DNA of 10,550 nucleotides, taken from Candidatus Cloacimonadota bacterium. Its GTDB lineage: Bacteria; Cloacimonadota; Cloacimonadia; Cloacimonadales; Cloacimonadaceae. The notes beneath the pieces are model-generated. The model was not told the origin of the DNA. It saw only the letters and a program-made list of their open reading frames with translations, and searched no databases. Of the stretch, positions 7,246 to 10,550 are shown one piece after another. The stretch is taken from contig JALOBT010000064.1 of the NCBI GenBank assembly GCA_023228125.1, positions 1-10,550 on the forward strand, given 5' to 3'. The translations under genes were made by a program, and so were the position numbers. The first letter of the stretch is position 1; each line of letters starts with the position of its first letter.

Positions 7246-8283
7246 TTAATCTTCAATCCTTTTGATCAATACTTGGCGGTAACGATCGATATCATCCAGC
7301 ACCATGCCCGCACCTTTGACCACACATTCCAGAGGATCGGGAACCACGTGCACCGGCAAATCCACAGTTTTGCGAATCTTTTCATCCAAACCCTTCAGCA
7401 GAGCCCCACCACCGGTGAGGAAAATACCTCTTTCCGCGATATCAGCCGAAAGCTCCGGAGCTGTGCGCTCAAAAAGACGCTTGATGGCATCGATCATGGT
7501 GGAAACGGTTTCCGTAATAGCTTCCCGGATCTCTTCCGAGGAGATTTTGATGGTGACCGGATAGCCGGAAACGATGTCTCTGCCACGCACATCCATAGAG
7601 ATTTCTTGTTTCAAGGGATAGGCACTGCCGATGGTCATTTTGATCTTCTCGGCAGTCTGAATACCCACGTGCAGATTGTTCTTTTTGCGCAAGTAGGAGA
7701 TGATATCTGTGTCGATCTTGTCTCCGCCCACGCGGATGCTATTGTGCACCACGATGTGAGACAGCGAAATCACGGCAATTTCAGCGGTGCCGCCACCGAT
7801 GTCCATCACCATGTTTCCACAGGCTTCGTCGATGGGCAAATCCGCTCCGATCGCCGCTGCTACAGGCTCTGAGATCAGATAAACTTCACGGGCACCGGCA
7901 TGCAGCGCACTATCGCGAACTGCGCGCTTTTCCACTTCCGTGATGCCGGAAGGCACGCACACGATCACCCGCGGACGCACCAAAAGGCGCTTTTTCTGGG
8001 CCCGCATGATCAGATTGCGCAGCAAGAGCTCGGTTACCTGAAAATCGGCTATCACACCGTCTTTGAGGGGTTTGATCACCCTTACTTCATCGGGATTTTT
8101 GCCCAGCATCACCTTCGCCTGCTGGCCTATGGCGATGATCTTCTTGCTATCTGTGGATACAGCTACCACCGAGGGTTCGTCGATCACCAGACCGCCGTTT
8201 TTCTTGTACACCAGTGTATTGGCTGTACCCAAATCTATCGCTATGTCATTGGTCATCATGCCGAAAAAATCAAATATGGACAT
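7246..8283 (-). CDS. mreB: MreB, bacterial actin homologue
   Basis: MreB polymerises with ATP into membrane-bound filaments that orient lateral wall synthesis. The 345-residue length is normal. Actin-fold motifs are in order: phosphate-1 DLGTANTLVY (17-26), the conserved VCVPSGITEVEKRA region (108-121), SEPVAAAIGA with the presumed catalytic glutamate (139), phosphate-2 DIGGGTAEIAV (161-171), TAEKIKMTIGSAY (210-222), ERTAPELSADI (272-282) and the adenosine-binding LTGGGALLKGL (289-299). The N-terminal MSIFDFFG is amphipathic and may serve as membrane anchor, as in other MreB proteins. The chosen start has the near-consensus ribosome site GAGGTGAT just upstream; a second ATG at codon 10 lacks one. 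It is the first gene of the operon, and the DNA upstream is non-coding and repeat-rich. Confidence 0.98.
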   Translation of the reverse strand: MSIFDFFGMMTNDIAIDLGTANTLVYKKNGGLVIDEPSVVAVSTDSKKIIAIGQQAKVMLGKNPDEVRVIKPLKDGVIADFQVTELLLRNLIMRAQKKRLLVRPRVIVCVPSGITEVEKRAVRDSALHAGAREVYLISEPVAAAIGADLPIDEACGNMVMDIGGGTAEIAVISLSHIVVHNSIRVGGDKIDTDIISYLRKKNNLHVGIQTAEKIKMTIGSAYPLKQEISMDVRGRDIVSGYPVTIKISSEEIREAITETVSTMIDAIKRLFERTAPELSADIAERGIFLTGGGALLKGLDEKIRKTVDLPVHVVPDPLECVVKGAGMVLDDIDRYRQVLIKRIED

Positions 8284-8352
8284 CCATCACCTCTTTTGAG
8301 ATTTAAATTTCTATCTATAACATTACAGTTTACATAAAATAAAGCTATTTTC

Positions 8353-8381
8353 CATATTTCTGGAGTTCATTTGTGTGTCAA
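8353..8381 (-). promoter_or_regulatory. Candidate promoter for the mre operon
   Basis: On the minus strand a perfect TTGACA (8376-8381) lies about 95 bp upstream of the mreB start. At 16-17 bp spacing the -10 position reads AAATAT or AATATG, a poor match to TATAAT. The region between it and mreB is AT-rich. This is the best sigma70-like candidate I see, but the weak -10 box keeps it tentative. Confidence 0.35.
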
Positions 8382-8481
8382 GTAAAAAGGCAAAATCTGG
8401 CATCCTCCCAAAAAATTAATGGTCACACGGATGGGCCGGATTAAACAAATTGACACGGATTATTTCAGACAAGTTAGTTTG

Positions 8482-8677
8482 AAAGAGAGCCTTTTTCATC
8501 CCCCGGATAAACCAGCATTCTTGGGTTCTCCTTTCTCATTTGAGCCACTTGATCACATCTTAATCTACCCTTAATCAAGCGTTAATAATTAACGCTTGAT
8601 TAAGGGTAGATTAAGATGTGATCGATGCCCTGGAGGGAGAAAGGATCATGGTGTTTCTGATGAAAAAGACTCTCTTT
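8482..8677. repeat. Nested 196-bp inverted repeat with long hairpin core
   Basis: The core is a perfect 35-bp inverted repeat (8551-8585 with 8589-8623) around a 3-nt TAA centre, with GATC at both outer ends. Farther out, TCCTTTCTC (8529-8537) pairs with GAGAAAGGA (8637-8645), and a 19-bp arm (8482-8500) pairs with 8659-8677 at 18 of 19 positions. The zones between paired blocks are diverged and unequal in length. The AT-rich stem lacks a T-run in a terminator position. It could be a miniature mobile element, a cruciform-forming site or an RNA hairpin. Confidence 0.85.
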
Positions 8678-8728
8678 GCCGCATTGCCGCTTGAAGTCCA
8701 AAGTGCCGCTAAGCTTATGGTAAATTGA
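8648..8728 (+). pseudogene. Short ORF or decayed gene start running into repeat B
   Basis: An ATG at 8648 follows a strong purine-rich site (GGAGGGAGAAAGG, 8632-8644) and opens a 26-codon frame. It begins MVFLMKKTLFAALPLE, which resembles the start of a signal peptide, then runs into repeat B and stops at 8726-8728. It could be the remnant of a secreted-protein gene cut by repeat B. Equally, the codons 8659-8677 form the arm of the inverted repeat, so the resemblance may be accidental. Confidence 0.25.
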
Positions 8729-8763
8729 TAGTTATCTTAGGCACTTTGAACTCCAAGACTCAC
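8690..8763. repeat. Repeat B copy 2: near-palindromic element
   Basis: These 74 bp are identical to 227-300 in the same orientation. The first 6 bases of the left terminus (GTGAGT in copy 1) are replaced here, so the outermost inverted repeat is broken. A 12-bp direct repeat, ATTGCCGCTTGA, brackets the element at 8683-8694 and 8777-8788, overlapping its left edge. Confidence 0.85.
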
Positions 8764-8787
8764 GTTTCCCATTGCTATTGCCGCTTG

Positions 8788-8850
8788 ATATGCAGGACTT
8801 GGGTTTTCGCCCAAAACCCCTACCTTATCATCATTCATATTCAGGACTTG
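8788..8850 (-). repeat. Repeat A, inverted copy with internal deletion
   Basis: Read on the minus strand, 8826-8788 is identical over 39 bp to 143-181, including the full hairpin core. Next to it, 8850-8827 is identical to 71-94. Compared with the left array, the 48 bp corresponding to 95-142 are missing, so the spacing between repeat ends is about half. It lies 24 bp from repeat B copy 2, as repeat A also sits beside repeat B at the left end of the window. Confidence 0.85.
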
Positions 8851-9064
8851 TCTAAAATAGCGTCCCGTTCTCGCTTTGCAGGTATTAGGCCTGGATAATA
8901 CGGATTGGAATAGGCTTTGGCCACTTATTCACCTTAAAGTGCATAAGAAAGTGGCGTGACTTGGGGAGAGGAATTGAACCGTCTCAATTGGTAAACTGCC
9001 TCACAAACTGATTATTTTCTTGACATCAATTGCTGATCTTGAAGATGGGTTGAGCTTGGTAGAA

Positions 9065-9237
9065 GAGTTACGAGTTACGAGTTACGAGTGACGAGTTACG
9101 AGTTACGAGTGCCAGTGCTGGATTGGATACGTCTCGTGTCCAGTGAAGATTACGAGTTACGAGTTACAAGTTACGAGTTACAAGTGCTGGATTGGATACG
9201 TCTCGTGTCCAGTGAAGCTTACGAGTTACGAGTTACG
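9065..9237. repeat. Heptamer minisatellite (GAGTTAC) with 69-bp higher-order repeat
   Basis: Multiple GAGTTAC/GAGTGAC/AAGTTAC heptamers occur at 9065-9110, 9149-9182 and 9218-9237. They are interrupted by two identical 35-bp blocks (9114-9148 and 9183-9217) starting AGTGCTGGATTGG and containing GTCTCGTGTC. The composite period is 69 bp. Because 69 is a multiple of three, a spurious open frame with repeated protein blocks (9088-9309) runs through it; I do not call that a gene. Confidence 0.9.
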
Positions 9238-9360
9238 GGCTGCTCTGTGCACCCAATCAAGATATTTAGGAGAGATTTTGCGAAAGAACTGCATAGTTTT
9301 GACGATTAAGGAAACGAACATGAGCTTTGCTGGCCGGAGCGGGCAGCTTGCTTAAGATTC

Positions 9361-9380
9361 CCTCTCAAAAGAGGTAAGGA
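9361..9380 (+). promoter_or_regulatory. Hairpin overlapping the ribosome site of the 9392 gene
   Basis: CCTCT (9361-9365) pairs with AGAGG (9370-9374) around CAAA, immediately before AAGGA (9376-9380). The AAGGA lies 11 bp from the ATG at 9392 and 3 bp from an alternative ATG at 9384. That ATG opens a four-codon frame (ATG CTG ATA TGA) overlapping the real start. The hairpin could restrict initiation, but it is short. Confidence 0.35.
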
Positions 9381-9391
9381 CTAATGCTGAT

Positions 9392-10123
9392 ATGAAAACA
9401 GGAATTTATCTTGTGAGCCTGCTGGCTCTTTTGGCAAGTTTGCTGCTGAGTGCTTGCGCTGGAGTGGATGCTTCGGTATTGGATACGGCAGAGTGCATGG
9501 GCAAAGGGAACATGGGGATTGGTATGGCTTACACCATGGGCCTTAAGGTTCCGGATTGGTTGGAAATTGAGGCGGAAAACATCTTTGATGCGGATTCCGC
9601 AATGCCCATTCAATATATGGAAATCGAATATGGCCTGGCCGATGATATCGATGCCAAGCTCCGTTTTGGCCTCATGCCAGACGCCAGCAATGCCAAATTG
9701 CTGTTGAAAAAGCAGATTAGCAAAGAGGATAAAAACTCCACAGCCTTTGTATTTGGAGGTGGGATCACCAAGGCCAATCAGCACTATTGGGAACGCCCTG
9801 ACGGTTATGATCTAAAAACCGATTACCAGCTTCTTTCTGGTGAGGCGCAGATGATATTTACCAGAGAGCTCAAGAAAGACCGTTATCTGAGCTTTGCAAT
9901 CAGAGGAAACTATCACAATTTATATGAAAAGGCCGAAAATCAAGAAGGCCGCAATACAGAATTTTATCATGCCGGTGCCAGAGTAAATCTAAAGAGCTAT
10001 CACAAAGGGTTTTATGGCATCCTGGAACTGGGTGCTGAGGTACCGCTGAGTGTAGAAGATGTGCATCAGGTCTATCCCTGGATCGGCACAAAATTCAGTT
10101 GGGAGCTGAAAAGGAAGAAATGA
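9392..10123 (+). CDS. Predicted lipoprotein, possible envelope/beta-barrel-like protein
   Basis: This encodes 243 residues I cannot assign to a named family. The first 21 residues form a lipoprotein signal, MKTG plus a hydrophobic stretch, with the lipobox LLSAC and cysteine at 22. A glycine-rich GKGNMGIGMAYTMGL segment follows (37-51). Then come alternating polar and hydrophobic strands with many aromatic residues, such as QYMEIEYGLADDIDAKLRFG and FYGILELGAEVPLS. The pattern resembles small outer-membrane beta-barrel or 'outer membrane protein beta-barrel'-type domains, though a lipid-anchored cysteine at the start is then unusual; the cysteine may be incidental to a Sec signal. Its stop overlaps the ATG of the following MATE gene (ATGA at 10120-10123). 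The two are therefore co-translated, and a joint role in export or envelope homeostasis is a reasonable inference. Confidence 0.75.
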   Translation: MKTGIYLVSLLALLASLLLSACAGVDASVLDTAECMGKGNMGIGMAYTMGLKVPDWLEIEAENIFDADSAMPIQYMEIEYGLADDIDAKLRFGLMPDASNAKLLLKKQISKEDKNSTAFVFGGGITKANQHYWERPDGYDLKTDYQLLSGEAQMIFTRELKKDRYLSFAIRGNYHNLYEKAENQEGRNTEFYHAGARVNLKSYHKGFYGILELGAEVPLSVEDVHQVYPWIGTKFSWELKRKK

Positions 10124-10550
10124 AAGAGAACAAGATCTACGTTCTGGAGAGCATGCCCGTCCCCCGGGCCATCATGAATCTGGCTATCCCCAGTATCCTC
10201 AGTATGATGGTGAATATCATGTACAACCTCACGGATACTTTCTTCATCGGCAAACTCAACGATCCCCTTCAGGTGGCTGCGGTGTCCATCTCCTTGCCGC
10301 TATTTATGTTACAGATGGCGATGGCCGGAGTGTTTGGTGTGGGTGGAGGTTCCTTTCTTTCCCGGCTGCTGGGCAAAAAAGATATGGACGCAGCCAAGGA
10401 GACCCTCTCCACCTCGATCTTTTCTTCTGCCATTATATCGGTAATTTTAGGCACTGTCGGGATTATGTCGATCCCCTGGTTTTTGAAGATGGTAGGCGCC
10501 AGCGGAATGACTATGGAGCATGCCACCACATACATGCTGTATATTCTGAT
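10120..10550 (+). CDS. MATE-family efflux transporter, N-terminal part (runs off the window)
   Basis: The window contains 143 codons of a multidrug and toxic compound extrusion (MATE) transporter, an inner-membrane antiporter that expels organic cations or metabolites using a sodium or proton gradient. Diagnostic pieces are the N-terminal VPRAIMNLAIPSILSMM (14-30), the first-helix motif MYNLTDTFFIGKL (34-46) with Asp39, and the loop GVGGGSFLSRLLGKKD (73-88). Three to four membrane segments are already visible; a complete protein would have about 12 in roughly 450 residues. The start is supported by AAGGA four bases upstream and by the ATGA overlap with the preceding lipoprotein gene. Substrate cannot be told from this fragment. 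Of MATE subgroups it looks most like the MepA/NorM-like bacterial type. Confidence 0.93.
   Translation, partial: MKENKIYVLESMPVPRAIMNLAIPSILSMMVNIMYNLTDTFFIGKLNDPLQVAAVSISLPLFMLQMAMAGVFGVGGGSFLSRLLGKKDMDAAKETLSTSIFSSAIISVILGTVGIMSIPWFLKMVGASGMTMEHATTYMLYIL

Larger units (their letters stand above)
8284..9391. other. 1.1-kb non-coding repeat-rich region between divergent units
   Basis: This spacer separates the minus-strand mre operon from the plus-strand lipoprotein/MATE pair. In order it holds the candidate mreB promoter, a short tract with repeated CGGAT words (about 8426-8461), a nested inverted repeat (8482-8677), repeat B copy 2 (8690-8763), an inverted repeat A (8788-8850), about 210 bp without recognisable features (8851-9061) apart from a TTGACA at 9020-9025, and a heptamer minisatellite (9065-9237). 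No gene longer than a few dozen codons is credible. Confidence 0.75.

Noticed and set aside
8416..8499. Minus-strand 27-codon frame beginning MKKALF
   Set aside because: It starts in the arm of the inverted repeat, mirroring the plus-strand MKKTLF at 8660. Palindromy explains the match, and the body is a low-complexity repeat tract.
8551..8623. Intrinsic terminator for a gene upstream of mreB
   Set aside because: The 35-bp stem is AT-rich with no following T-run on either strand, and no gene ends next to it.
8941..9000. tRNA-like fragments (minus-strand GGTTCAATTCC resembling a T-arm; plus-strand CTCAATTGGTAAAC resembling a D-arm)
   Set aside because: The two pieces are on opposite strands, the T-stem does not pair beyond two G-C pairs, and no acceptor stem can be closed.
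9088..9309. 73-residue plus-strand open frame with repeated YELRV and LDWIRLVSSE blocks
   Set aside because: It is the translation of the GAGTTAC minisatellite and its 69-bp unit. No convincing ribosome site and no non-repeat core.

Overview
This window looks like chromosome from a Gram-negative (diderm), rod-shaped bacterium. It carries a complete rod-shape/elongasome operon on the minus strand and three proteins with lipoprotein signal peptides. I infer an uncultured or anaerobic lineage near the FCB group, with Candidatus Cloacimonadota as my best but unproven guess. That guess rests on overall protein style and on intergenic DNA crowded with palindromes and 7-base repeats. No rRNA or other taxonomic marker is present. 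No plasmid, phage, CRISPR or transposase gene is visible.

Layout from left to right. Positions 1-300 hold a small array of a hairpin-forming repeat (repeat A) followed by an 80-bp near-palindromic element (repeat B). Positions 301-706 are non-coding, with a possible terminator, short tandem repeats and an imperfect hairpin. Positions 707-1492 (minus) encode a lipoprotein of unknown function. Positions 1558-8283 (minus) are the shape operon, transcribed right to left: mreB, mreC, a CofE-like (F420-0:gamma-glutamyl ligase family) protein, mreD, mrdA (PBP2), rodA and a predicted lipoprotein with a carbohydrate-binding-like fold. From mreC onward, junctions are 1-4 bp gaps or 4-23 bp overlaps, so the seven genes are probably one transcription unit. 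Positions 8284-9391 are 1.1 kb of non-coding DNA: a 196-bp nested inverted repeat with a perfect 35-bp core stem, a second copy of repeat B, an inverted copy of repeat A, and a heptamer minisatellite. On the plus strand, 9392-10123 encodes a lipoprotein or envelope protein and 10120 to the window end is the start of a MATE-family transporter, overlapping by 4 bp.

Functionally, MreB filaments organise the inner-membrane MreC/MreD scaffold. RodA (SEDS glycosyltransferase) and PBP2 (transpeptidase) build the lateral peptidoglycan. The two non-standard members are the CofE-like ligase between mreC and mreD and the lipoprotein translationally coupled to rodA. They are the best candidates for undescribed additions to this machinery.

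The second theme is repeat biology. The same repeat pair A and B lies on both sides of the shape operon. A heptamer tract next to a GACACGAGAC...AATCC motif also occurs on both sides, in opposite orientations.
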